Positions 16,534 through 24,181 of a DNA stretch of 64,000 nt are shown piece after piece. Position 1 is the first letter of the stretch. Each line of letters opens with the position of its first letter. Source of the stretch: an uncultured Collinsella sp. (GTDB taxonomy: Bacteria; Actinomycetota; Coriobacteriia; Coriobacteriales; Coriobacteriaceae); NCBI GenBank assembly GCA_902470765.1, contig CABRHW010000009.1, positions 1-64,000 of the forward strand, in the 5' to 3' direction. The position numbers and the translations under genes were made by a program. The notes beneath the pieces are model-generated. The model was not told the DNA's origin and made no database searches. It saw only the letters and a program-made list of their open reading frames with translations.

Positions 16534-17214
16534 CTACTGGTTCTGGTTGGGCTTGGAGGTCGTGAAGCTGTAGGCAATCTCGCCGTTGAAGGTATTCGAG
16601 TTGCGCACATCGCCCTTAATGCGGTACGCGTCCTTGGCGGTCGTTCCGACAACACGGGCGCTGCCGTCCTCGGCATCCTGCATGGTCGAAACCTCGTCAG
16701 CAGTCCATACGCTCTTCCCCTGCGTGACGGTGGCGGTCAGGTTGCCGGGGTTGCGGGATGCATCACCAACGGGCTTGCCCCAAAGGTCGATATCAGAACT
16801 GTCGTTAATGGCGTTGACAAAGCCCGCGTGAGTGGCGGTGGCGGTCACGGTATCGCCCGTGCGGATAACGCCAGCCACGTTAACGTCATACTCGCCCGAC
16901 TGGTCGAAATGCCCCGCGTCAACGTTCGAATACTCGATTCCCGTAGGGATGGTGACCGTAAACTTACCATTGTCGTGTTTACCGCCCTGTTTATCGGTCC
17001 ACTTGCCGCCGTGGGCATCAACCGTGGTCTCAACGGACGCATCAACCTTTTCTAGGAAGTCGGTATCGTCGCTATGCGATTCCTGAGTTTTGACGGCATC
17101 GCGCACGCCGCCAGTCGTTGCGGCGAACGCTGCAACGGGGGCGATGGAGCTGCACCCGATAGCGACAGCCATAGCAGCGGCGGGCAAAACCTTACCCAGC
17201 TTGTTCTTGTACAT
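16534..17214 (-). CDS. IME secreted beta-rich protein
   Basis: A 226-residue exported protein. The signal peptide (MYKNKLGKVLPAAAMAVAIGCSSIAPVAAFA, cleavage after AFA) is convincing; the Cys in it is followed by SSIAP rather than a standard lipobox. The mature part is beta-rich, with KFTVTIPTGIEYSNV and the terminal strand NGEIAYSFTTSK. There is no sortase signal or membrane anchor. The TVTIP and closing aromatic strand resemble the exported proteins encoded at 47.8-50.2 kb in this same window. AAAGGAG precedes the start. The function is unknown; a surface or adhesion role during mating is possible. Confidence 0.75.
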   Translation of the reverse strand: MYKNKLGKVLPAAAMAVAIGCSSIAPVAAFAATTGGVRDAVKTQESHSDDTDFLEKVDASVETTVDAHGGKWTDKQGGKHDNGKFTVTIPTGIEYSNVDAGHFDQSGEYDVNVAGVIRTGDTVTATATHAGFVNAINDSSDIDLWGKPVGDASRNPGNLTATVTQGKSVWTADEVSTMQDAEDGSARVVGTTAKDAYRIKGDVRNSNTFNGEIAYSFTTSKPNQNQ

Positions 17215-17308
17215 AATTCTTCTCCTTTCGGGAGGGGTTTCGGTCGCACACCTCGCACGACCCTAGGATATGGACACGTCTCGGGCAAAGTGATCGAGAC
17301 GTTGTCGC

Positions 17309-18172
17309 CTACTCTACCGTGAGAGCCCAGGTAAACGCGGACTGCCCAGCGGGCTTGGAATGGTCGGAAGAGAGGACGCTGCGCCACACGGTCATAGCCG
17401 AGTACCGACCGGCGGGAACTTTCTGGTTCAACTCAATGGTATCGACCTCGGAGCCAGCGGCGAGCAGCTTGCCGTAACCCGTGGAATCGGGCGCGTTCCA
17501 CACGCACTCGGAATCGTCGAAGGTGCCCGAACCATCGAAATCGACATACACCGAGGGGGATGAGTCTACGGGATTGCGCCCAGTCGCGCCGCCGTGGGTG
17601 CAGGTCGCAGGCAACGAAAGCTCTAGTGGCTGCTTGAGGGCTTGAGACTTCCAAGTCACCTCATCATCACCCGAGTCATAGCTCGCATAGCGTATTGAGA
17701 CTACAGGGGCGGCAGAGCCGCCCGAGGACTTGGCACCATCGAGGAAACCGAGAGAGCCAGAGCCAGAGCCAGAGCCGCAGAACGTGAGCGTGAGCGCGAG
17801 GAACAGCGCGGCAAGGAGCAAGGGCAGCAGGAGCAGCCAGCGGCGAAGGTGGAGCACTCGCACTGGGGAGCCAAGCAGTTCTCCCGGTAAGTCTACAAAG
17901 GCAAGCCTAACGCACCCGCCCTCACGAACGAACACACCCCTACGCTTCTTAGGTTTATGAAGGAAATGAACGGTGCGCCCGACCAAGACAGGCGGTAAAC
18001 CGCGGAACGTGCTGGTCGAGCGGCGAAAAGAGAGGGCGAACATCTCCCAGCCCGGCACTATATCTGCATCAAAGTCGGCGGGGAACGGCTCACGTTCACC
18101 CGACAGACACTCCCGCCGCGTGTCAGCGAAACCCCATTGGCGGGCAACCGTTATGTCTACATCGGGTTGCAT
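17309..18172 (-). CDS. IME single-span surface protein
   Basis: A 287-residue protein of unknown family. A cytoplasmic, Arg-rich N-terminal part (about 1-105) contains basic patches, followed by a transmembrane helix (WLLLLPLLLAALFLALTLTF) and a Gly/Ser-rich linker, then an extracellular beta-rich domain with an acidic DFDGSGTFDDSE stretch like a calcium-binding loop. It ends in a beta strand, QSAFTWALTVE, similar to the ends of other exported proteins in this window. The start ATG overlaps the stop of the upstream gene (TAATG). No homologue recognised. Confidence 0.7.
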   Translation of the reverse strand: MQPDVDITVARQWGFADTRRECLSGEREPFPADFDADIVPGWEMFALSFRRSTSTFRGLPPVLVGRTVHFLHKPKKRRGVFVREGGCVRLAFVDLPGELLGSPVRVLHLRRWLLLLPLLLAALFLALTLTFCGSGSGSGSLGFLDGAKSSGGSAAPVVSIRYASYDSGDDEVTWKSQALKQPLELSLPATCTHGGATGRNPVDSSPSVYVDFDGSGTFDDSECVWNAPDSTGYGKLLAAGSEVDTIELNQKVPAGRYSAMTVWRSVLSSDHSKPAGQSAFTWALTVE

Positions 18173-18816
18173 TAAAACCACTCGCTATCCTCGGCATTGG
18201 TGCCGTTAGGATACAGGTCATCAAAGATGGACGGGTCGAAACCACCCTCATTATCGAGCGCCTTACGGTTAATGATACGGTCTGTCTCGGAGGGCACGCA
18301 GCACGCACTACCCGAGATAAGTTCAGACGGGTCAAATGCGGCAGGAGCAGCGCCAACGCCGAGCAGTTCGTCAGTGGGCAACTTGAAGGGCAGGACGCGC
18401 TTATCGAGCGCGAGCGGGGCACGCAGCAACATTGCGAGCGCGAAGTTCAGATATACCCCACGCTCCTTGAGCTGGTCGAACTCGGGCTTGATAATATCGC
18501 GGAAAGCGATAAGCCTATCGTACGTCTGCTTCTCCAGAGAGAGGGACGTACTAAAGCGAACGCCCATGTTCGGCCATGAGGGGATACCGAGCTGGGACGG
18601 GGTGAGCTGGGCAAGCTTCACCCAGTCGATAACGTTCAGGAGGTTGCCGACACGCTGAAACGCGTACTTCAGAGCGGGCTCCATAGTGGGTGCCGAGGTA
18701 CCCGAACCCTCGTCCGAATGGGTGAAGCAATAGAGCAGGGTGTAAGAGACTTCACGACGAAGCCACATAGACTTCTTGACGCGCGGGGGGCGGTTCGAGG
18801 TAACGTTTAAAGCCAT
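18172..18816 (-). CDS. IME protein of unknown function (214 aa)
   Basis: A soluble protein with no motif I recognise. It begins with a basic segment (NRPPRVKKSMWLRREVSYTLLYC) and contains predicted helices such as EKQTYDRLIAFRDIIKPEFDQLKERGVYLNFALAMLLRA; the C-terminus is acidic. It could be a DNA-binding or relaxosome accessory protein from its position early in the operon, but there is no direct support. AAAGGACTAACTATC precedes the ATG, the same leader style as the 111-residue gene. Confidence 0.65.
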   Translation of the reverse strand: MALNVTSNRPPRVKKSMWLRREVSYTLLYCFTHSDEGSGTSAPTMEPALKYAFQRVGNLLNVIDWVKLAQLTPSQLGIPSWPNMGVRFSTSLSLEKQTYDRLIAFRDIIKPEFDQLKERGVYLNFALAMLLRAPLALDKRVLPFKLPTDELLGVGAAPAAFDPSELISGSACCVPSETDRIINRKALDNEGGFDPSIFDDLYPNGTNAEDSEWF

Positions 18817-18888
18817 GATAGTTAGTCCTTTCAGTAGGGAACGGGTGCCGCGCCCACTACGGCAGGCAGGCGCGGCTCAGACAGGCGG

Positions 18889-19269
18889 CTAGTTGGCCGT
18901 TTTGCCTGTGACGAAATGTATACACGTATCTTCATCTACGAGAACGTGAATATTCAGCTCCAAATCGGACACCGAATAGCCGCTGTACAGCCCTTGAGGA
19001 ACGAGTAGGCACGTTGTAGGAACGCGGTGACGCTTATCAGCAAACCAAGCCCCCAGAAACCTGCACTTGGCACGCAGGGAGCCGCCTTTCGGGGAAATAA
19101 CATCGTTAACCCAGACGGCAAGCAGCGCGCTCTTGGCTTTGGCGCGGCACATGATAACGTCACCTTCCTGATAAAGCTCGATAACGCACCCAGATTGCTC
19201 TAGACGGACACAGGGGCGCATACCGCGGTCGGTGGAAAACATAGGGATGAGCATATCGGTCGATGGCAT
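18889..19269 (-). CDS. IME protein of unknown function (126 aa)
   Basis: The first gene of the element's operon. It has 126 residues, is soluble and beta-rich (VRLEQSGCVIELYQEGDVIMCRAKAKSALLAVWVND), with no known motif. AAGGAAG lies 8 nt before the ATG, supporting translation. Position alone suggests a regulatory or accessory transfer role. Confidence 0.6.
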   Translation of the reverse strand: MPSTDMLIPMFSTDRGMRPCVRLEQSGCVIELYQEGDVIMCRAKAKSALLAVWVNDVISPKGGSLRAKCRFLGAWFADKRHRVPTTCLLVPQGLYSGYSVSDLELNIHVLVDEDTCIHFVTGKTAN

Positions 19270-19311
19270 GTAGGTACTTCCTTAAAACTGGGCGCGTCCG
19301 CGCCGCTTTTT

Positions 19312-19327
19312 CTAAGCTCGCGCTTAG
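19312..19327. promoter_or_regulatory. palindrome before the IME operon
   Basis: CTAAGCTCGCGCTTAG has 6-bp perfect arms with a 4-bp centre, 43 bp upstream of the first IME gene. It is a candidate operator for a repressor of the element; it has no T-tract on the reading strand, so it is not a terminator of that operon. Confidence 0.35.
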
Positions 19328-19675
19328 CTGACAACCACATAATAGCCTAGGCAGACCCACAGGGCTTATACCGCCGCCTACGTCCACACTGCCATCACAT
19401 ATCGAATAGTTCTCGCCCGATGCCCGCATTTCCAGCAGCGGGGGGAGCCATACCAGAGCCGCGTTTACCAACAGCGGGCGCATCTTCCCACCCTTCCAAC
19501 AGGCACGGGCGGCGTTCCAAAGCCCTAAAGCCCGTTGAAAGCGTGGAAAGCCGCGCCCGCCATTGAAAACACTAGGGTTATCCGAGAGATAAGGGCGTTA
19601 TGGTTGCCGTGGGGTTGTCGAACTGCTAGTTGCCGACACGTATCCACAGGTCAAAGAGTAGGCTGCAAGCGGTAT

Positions 19676-19693
19676 CGGTAATAGCCTCGAAAT
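19676..19693. repeat. attachment site (right)
   Basis: CGGTAATAGCCTCGAAAT is identical to 11415-11432. Bases on either side differ between the copies. Together they delimit the element; the preceding CGGTAT also resembles part of the core and may be an integrase arm site. Confidence 0.88.
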
Positions 19694-19782
19694 ATTCGAG
19701 CGTTTCTGACGCACGGACGCATGCGAGCGTCTAGCATATCCATTCAAAACGGGTTCACGGGCAAAGGGAGTCACAAGCGCAT

Positions 19783-20781
19783 ATGAAGCAATGGGTTGGA
19801 CTGGGCAAGTTTCTCGCGGGGCACATGCAGGTCATCGTTCCGATTTGCGTGGCACTCGGCGTGCTCTTTCCCCAACAGATTGGCGTACTCAAGCCCATCG
19901 TTCCCACCTTGTTTGCCTTTATGACGTTTCAGGGTGCGCTCAGCAACACCTTTCACCAGGTAACCGAGGTGTTCCGCCGTCCGTTGCACCTAGTCTTGGC
20001 GCTGCTCGTCTCGGCGGTGCTTATTCCCATCGCGGCGTATGCCATGGGGTCACTCTTCTTTGGCTCCAACCCCAACCTTGTCTGCGGCATTGTGCTCGAA
20101 TACAGCGTGCCCGTGGCCGTCACCGCTTTTATGTGGATCAGCATGTTCGGCGGCAACGGCCCGCTCGCGCTCACCATCATCCTGACGTCCTCGGTCATCT
20201 CACCTGTGACGATTCCGCTTACGCTCAAGCTCCTGCTGGGCGCCACCGTCTCGATCGACGTGCCGAGCATGATGCAGAACATGGCCTTTATGATCGCCAT
20301 CCCCGCTGTGCTCGGTATTGCCATCAATGAACTCACGCGCGGCTGGGGCCACGAGAAACTCTCTCCCGTGCTCTCGCCCGCCTGCAAGTTCATGATGATG
20401 GGCGTCATCGCGTCCAACTCCACCGCTATGAGCGAGTACGTGCTGCACATAAACGCGGTGCGCCTGGAAGTCGCCCTCTTTATTTTGGTCTTCGCCATCA
20501 GCGGCTTTGTCGTCGGTTTTCTGGTCGCACGTGCGCTGCATCTGCCATATAGCGAGACGACTACCATGTGCTTTACCTGCGGCATGCGCAACATCTCTTC
20601 GGGTGCCGTCATCGCCACGCAGTACTTTCCGGGCGAGGTCGTGTTCCCCGTCATGTGCGGCACGCTGTTTCAGCAGGTGCTGGCCTCGATTATCGGGCAT
20701 CTCTTTGAGTGCCTAACCTGCGAGGAGCGCACCAAACAGCGCAAGCGGGTCGAAGCCGGCCGCGACGCCATGGCGCGCTAG
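19783..20781 (+). CDS. bile acid:sodium symporter family transporter
   Basis: A 332-residue membrane protein with about nine or ten hydrophobic helices, matching the bile acid:Na+ symporter (BASS/SBF) superfamily. Conserved features are the early GVLFPQQIGVLKPIVPTLFAFMTFQGAL, the EYSVPVAVTAFMWISMFGGNGPLALTIILTSS crossover helix and MCFTCGMRNISSGAVIATQYFP near the C-terminus. Bacterial members move organic anions such as bile acids or pantoate/pyruvate-like acids; substrate cannot be inferred. It lies just outside the IME. The ribosome-binding site is weak (GGGAG 12 nt upstream). Confidence 0.85.
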   Translation: MKQWVGLGKFLAGHMQVIVPICVALGVLFPQQIGVLKPIVPTLFAFMTFQGALSNTFHQVTEVFRRPLHLVLALLVSAVLIPIAAYAMGSLFFGSNPNLVCGIVLEYSVPVAVTAFMWISMFGGNGPLALTIILTSSVISPVTIPLTLKLLLGATVSIDVPSMMQNMAFMIAIPAVLGIAINELTRGWGHEKLSPVLSPACKFMMMGVIASNSTAMSEYVLHINAVRLEVALFILVFAISGFVVGFLVARALHLPYSETTTMCFTCGMRNISSGAVIATQYFPGEVVFPVMCGTLFQQVLASIIGHLFECLTCEERTKQRKRVEAGRDAMAR

Positions 20782-20811
20782 GCTGTCCGCATTACGCGGG
20801 TGTTAGTCTTG

Positions 20812-21609
20812 CTATACGAGCGTTTCCAGATGCGCACGCAGACGCTCAGCATCGATATCGAGCGTCGTCTCGGCATTGACTTGGGCCAAACGATAGCCGA
20901 CAAAGTAGGGCGAAACCACCCAACGCGGCAGCGCCTTGGCAATGGTCCGACCGCCCAGGTGATAGAAGAACAAGTTGTACGACTCTGCGCGACCACCGTG
21001 GTGCTCGTTTAGGATATAGCGCAGAGCTACCTGGATCGCATCGGCAAAGAGATCCGCCTCGGCTTGGTCTCGTGCGTCATCGCTGGCGGCGATTCCCTGC
21101 GGGGCTGAAACGTTGATCTCAAAGAACCCCATGATCGGTTCGGTTGAGATATTGACCGAGATTCTCCCCTGTTGCCAGACATTGATGCCTTCGAAATTGG
21201 CAGAAGTCAGCGAAGTGTAGCCGTCTTCCTGCTCCAAACCCACAATCTGCATGTGCGGATGAACGAGACTACCGCCCGAGAGCGGACCCTTGTTCTTGTA
21301 CATGAGAACGCTGCGATACTGCTGTGAATCGATCATCTGCTGCCAGCAACCCAGGGCAAACCGCATCACATGGTGGAGTTCATCCGGCGCATAGGTCACC
21401 AGGTCGGCGTCGTGGTCGGACGACTCAATCAATACGGTCTGGCGAGTGGCCGGCAAGGTCTTAAACTTATTCTCGAGCCAGATGCAGCCACCGTCGCGCC
21501 GGATGATATTGGCGAGTTCCTCGGTATCGCAAAAGGGGCACGCGGTGCCGGGACGACGGTTGTCGTCGGGCTTACCGTTCGTCTGCTGAACGTCAAATAC
21601 CAGCGCCAC
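20812..21609 (-). CDS. DUF4931-like, HIT/GalT-type protein
   Basis: A 265-residue protein resembling the DUF4931 family, distantly related to galactose-1-phosphate uridylyltransferase and HIT proteins. It has a CPFC zinc-type motif near the N-terminus (residues 25-28) and a GGSLVHPHMQIVGL segment where GalT carries its catalytic HxH. No enzyme activity is established for the family as far as I know. The start is GTG with GAGG upstream, three bases after the cutC stop, so the two are one transcript. Confidence 0.75.
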   Translation of the reverse strand: MALVFDVQQTNGKPDDNRRPGTACPFCDTEELANIIRRDGGCIWLENKFKTLPATRQTVLIESSDHDADLVTYAPDELHHVMRFALGCWQQMIDSQQYRSVLMYKNKGPLSGGSLVHPHMQIVGLEQEDGYTSLTSANFEGINVWQQGRISVNISTEPIMGFFEINVSAPQGIAASDDARDQAEADLFADAIQVALRYILNEHHGGRAESYNLFFYHLGGRTIAKALPRWVVSPYFVGYRLAQVNAETTLDIDAERLRAHLETLV

Positions 21610-21612
21610 GGG

Positions 21613-22290
21613 TTATACCTCCAGCGGCACGATCTTGGTGCCATGGAGTTCGGAGACGCCCAGTGCCGCCGCCACGGTATCGCGATTGGCCGTGGAAATG
21701 CCGCCACCGGGAAGAATGGTCAGGCGGTCGCCCGCATACTCGACAAGACGCGACAGGTGCTCCAGGTTGTCCTCGATCGGCGTTCCGGCGGCACCACCAT
21801 GCGTCAGGATGCGCGTGATGCCGCAGTCGGCGAGTGTGTCAATGGCGTCCAGCTGAGCCTCGGGCGAGAGCTGGTCAAAGGCCATGTGGAAGGTGATATC
21901 GATGACCCCGCGCTTGCACTCCTCGGTCGCACAGCCCGTAGCCATCACGAGGGCGCCGAGGGTGAGCTCGTCGAGCGCCCAGCCGCCGGCACAGGGCTTG
22001 CAGCAGCCAAAGACCAGGCCGTCAACGCCGGCGCTCACGGCAAGACCCAAGTCCATCTCCATCATGCGCAGCTCGTCCTGGTTGTAGTGAAAGTCACCGC
22101 CACGCGGGCGAATCATGCACATCACTCGCGCGTCATGCTCGTGAGCATAGCTGACCGTAGTGCTGATAACGCCGGCCGAGGGCGTGGTGCCACCGACGGC
22201 AAGGTTGTCGCACAACTCGATGCGCTTAGCACCGGCATCGATAGCCGCCGGCACACGCTCAAAGTTCTCGGCACAAAACTCGTACAGCAT
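21613..22290 (-). CDS. cutC: CutC family protein
   Basis: A 225-residue TIM-barrel protein of the CutC family. The family core is clear: YEFCAENFERVPAAIDAGAKRIELCDNLAVGGTTPS, MIRPRGGDFHYNQDELRMM, GVDGLVFGCC, TFHMAFDQLSPEAQLDAIDTL and RILTHGGAAGTPIEDNLEHL. CutC was named for copper tolerance in E. coli; its actual role remains uncertain. Start MLYEFCAEN is taken because it begins the domain and GGGGG lies upstream; a longer frame adds 13 residues without support. Confidence 0.93.
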   Translation of the reverse strand: MLYEFCAENFERVPAAIDAGAKRIELCDNLAVGGTTPSAGVISTTVSYAHEHDARVMCMIRPRGGDFHYNQDELRMMEMDLGLAVSAGVDGLVFGCCKPCAGGWALDELTLGALVMATGCATEECKRGVIDITFHMAFDQLSPEAQLDAIDTLADCGITRILTHGGAAGTPIEDNLEHLSRLVEYAGDRLTILPGGGISTANRDTVAAALGVSELHGTKIVPLEV

Positions 22291-22348
22291 AGATAGACCC
22301 CCAGATGACAAACGTTTTCCGATGGGCATTGTCGCACGCCCCCATGAA

Positions 22349-22413
22349 GTTGCGGTGGAATAGAGACTGTTTTGGCCTCTGAGGCTCCCATCTAGTCCCT
22401 ATTCCACCGCAAC
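22349..22413. repeat. 20-bp inverted repeat upstream of cutC
   Basis: Arms GTTGCGGTGGAATAGAGACT (22349-22368) and its complement at 22394-22413 differ at one position, which pairs as G-U in one strand's RNA. The 25-nt loop has a small GCCTC-TGAG-GC stem. No T-tract follows on either strand. Confidence 0.8.
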
Positions 22414-22463
22414 ATAAAGGGGGCAGAACCAAAGTAACGCCGCAGGCAGAGGACCGACAGCGA

Positions 22464-22563
22464 GCGGGCGCCAGAGCGAACAAATTGGCATGAAAAGAGG
22501 GCGGCATAGACCTTCTGGTCATGCCGCCCTCTTTGAATGACAAGTTGTCGCTCTGGCGCCCGC
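22464..22563. terminator. nested hairpins ending the liv operon
   Basis: The inner hairpin (22494-22534) has perfect 14-bp arms AAAGAGGGCGGCAT / ATGCCGCCCTCTTT and ends in A- and T-runs, so it can terminate in both directions. It is enclosed by a second perfect 16-bp inverted repeat, GCGGGCGCCAGAGCGA (22464-22479) with its complement at 22548-22563. The inner part is a good terminator for livF; the outer arms are more than a terminator needs. Confidence 0.8.
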
Positions 22564-22606
22564 GCAGCGTCGGCCGGTCCGCCGTTCGGCAGAACGGCGG
22601 AAGTCC

Positions 22607-23320
22607 CTAGCCGCCCAGGTAAGCCTTGCGGACGTTGTCGTCGTGCAGGAGCTCTTGGCCGGTGCCGGTCATGGTAATCTTGCCGGTCTCGAGCACGTAG
22701 CCGCGTGTGGCGATGGAAAGAGCCATCTGTGCGTTTTGCTCGACCAGAAGCACCGTGGTGCCGGCCTTATGCAGATCCTCGACAATCTGGAAGATCTGCT
22801 CAATCAGAATCGGCGCCAGGCCCATGGAAGGCTCGTCGAGCATGAGCAGCTTGGGGTTACTCATAAGGGCGCGGCCCATAACGAGCATCTGCTGCTCGCC
22901 GCCCGAAAGGGTGCCGGCGACCTGGCGACGGCGCTCCTTCAGGCGCGGGAACTGCTCGTAGACGCGCTCAAGGCCCGGAGCCACCGTGGACTTGGGCTGC
23001 GTATAGGCGCCCATCTCCAGGTTCTCCTCAACCGTCATCTGCAAAAAGGCGCGACGTCCCTCGGGAACCTGAGCCAGTCCCTTACCAACCAGCTTATCAG
23101 CGGGCGTATGGGTAATGTCCTCGCCCATAAACTTGATGGAGCCGGTCTTGGAGCGCAGCAGGCCCGAGACGGTCTTGAGCGTTGTGGACTTGCCAGCGCC
23201 GTTCGCGCCGATCAGAGCCACGATCTCGCCCTCGTTAACGTTAAAGGAGATGTCCTTGATGGCGTGGATGGCGCCGTACCAGACGTTGATGTTGTAGACG
23301 GAAAGCATCGGCTCTGCCAT
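22607..23320 (-). CDS. livF: branched-chain amino acid ABC transporter ATPase LivF
   Basis: A 237-residue ABC ATPase. Walker A GANGAGKSTTLKTVSG, the signature LSGGEQQMLVMGRALMSNPKLLMLDEPSMGLAP with Walker B, and the switch His in LLVEQNA are all present. It pairs with LivG to power uptake of Leu/Ile/Val or related compounds. It is the last gene of the livJ-H-M-G-F operon and starts immediately after livG. Confidence 0.95.
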   Translation of the reverse strand: MAEPMLSVYNINVWYGAIHAIKDISFNVNEGEIVALIGANGAGKSTTLKTVSGLLRSKTGSIKFMGEDITHTPADKLVGKGLAQVPEGRRAFLQMTVEENLEMGAYTQPKSTVAPGLERVYEQFPRLKERRRQVAGTLSGGEQQMLVMGRALMSNPKLLMLDEPSMGLAPILIEQIFQIVEDLHKAGTTVLLVEQNAQMALSIATRGYVLETGKITMTGTGQELLHDDNVRKAYLGG

Positions 23321-24181
23321 TTAGTTCTCCCCCTTATCCTGCTTGCCCAGATATGCCTCGATAACGGCATCGTTGTTCTGGATCTCCTCCGCCGTACCCT
23401 TGGCGATAACCTTGCCAAAGTTAAGCACGCAGATGCCCTCGCAGATGTTCATAACGAGCGACATATCATGCTCGATAAGCATGATGGCGATGCCGAAGGT
23501 GTCGCGGATCTTGACGATGTTCTCCATGAGCTCCGCGGTCTCGGACGGGTTCATGCCGGCGGCAGGCTCGTCGAGCAACAGCAGCTTGGGGTTGGTGGCA
23601 AGCGCGCGGACGATCTCCAGACGACGTTGAGCGCCGTAAGGAAGCGAGCCGGCCTGTTCATTTGCCAGGTGCTCCATGTCAAAAATGGACAGCAGCTCCA
23701 TGGCGCGCTCGTGGGCGGCCTTCTCGTGCTTCCAATACGTCGGCAGGCGCAGCACGCCCTCAAAACCGGAGTAGCGCTCCTGATTGTGCAGGCCGACCTT
23801 AACGTTGTCCTCCACCGTCATGGTATTGAACAGGCGGATGTTCTGGAACGTACGGGCAATACCCATGCGGTTGACCTGGTAGACCGACTTGCCCGAGGTG
23901 TCCTCACCGTCGAGCAGGATGGTGCCGTGCGTGGGCTGGTACACCTTGGTGAGCAGGTTGAAGACCGTGGTCTTGCCGGCACCGTTGGGGCCGATGAGAC
24001 CGGCGATCTCAGTCTTGCCGATGGTTAGGCTAAAGTCGTCGACCGCCTTAAGGCCGCCGAATTCAATGCCCAGGTGAATGCACTCGAGCGCCGGGCGCTG
24101 GCCCAGATCGCGGTCGGGAACGATGGCGCCAGAAGGATACGGGACCATCTTGCCCTTGTTGAACTCAAACTTACTGGGCAT
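23321..24181 (-). CDS. livG: branched-chain amino acid ABC transporter ATPase LivG
   Basis: A 286-residue ABC ATPase: Walker A GPNGAGKTTVFNLLTK, signature SLPYGAQRRLEIVRALATNPKLLLLDEPAAGMNPSE and switch LIEHDMSLVM. The C-terminal extension with FGKVIAKGTAEEIQNNDAVIEAYLG is typical of LivG. Start MPSKFEFNKG overlaps the end of livM by 11 nt, an arrangement consistent with translational coupling; the longer frame runs into livM. Confidence 0.95.
   Translation of the reverse strand: MPSKFEFNKGKMVPYPSGAIVPDRDLGQRPALECIHLGIEFGGLKAVDDFSLTIGKTEIAGLIGPNGAGKTTVFNLLTKVYQPTHGTILLDGEDTSGKSVYQVNRMGIARTFQNIRLFNTMTVEDNVKVGLHNQERYSGFEGVLRLPTYWKHEKAAHERAMELLSIFDMEHLANEQAGSLPYGAQRRLEIVRALATNPKLLLLDEPAAGMNPSETAELMENIVKIRDTFGIAIMLIEHDMSLVMNICEGICVLNFGKVIAKGTAEEIQNNDAVIEAYLGKQDKGEN

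Larger units (their letters stand above)
11415..19693. mobile_element. integrative and mobilizable element, 8.28 kb
   Basis: An element bounded by 18-bp direct repeats, with all eleven genes on the minus strand. In transcription order: two unknown proteins, three small membrane or secreted proteins and an unknown 111-residue protein, a TcpA/FtsK-like ATPase, an HUH replication initiator/relaxase, a DUF3173-like excisionase and a tyrosine integrase at the left end. It has no VirB4, VirB6 or lytic transglycosylase, so it cannot build its own mating pore. IMEs of streptococci with an RCR-type relaxase and TcpA-type coupling protein have the same core. The insertion lies in the gap upstream of recJ and interrupts no gene. 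Closely spaced actinobacterial elements (AICEs) with Rep plus FtsK-type Tra are the alternative class. Confidence 0.85.
19270..19782. other. right end of IME and symporter upstream region
   Basis: No gene is evident in these 513 bp. They hold the probable promoter side of the IME operon, a palindrome CTAAGC-TCGC-GCTTAG (19312-19327) and a GGCGCG-TC-CGCGCC stem just upstream of the first gene, then the right attachment site. The last 90 bp belong to the chromosome and should carry the promoter of the symporter gene. Confidence 0.6.
22291..22606. other. 316-bp gap filled by two large inverted repeats
   Basis: There is no gene here. The gap between the end of the liv operon and the start of cutC is almost entirely inverted repeats, listed separately (22349-22413 and 22464-22563). 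Confidence 0.7.
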
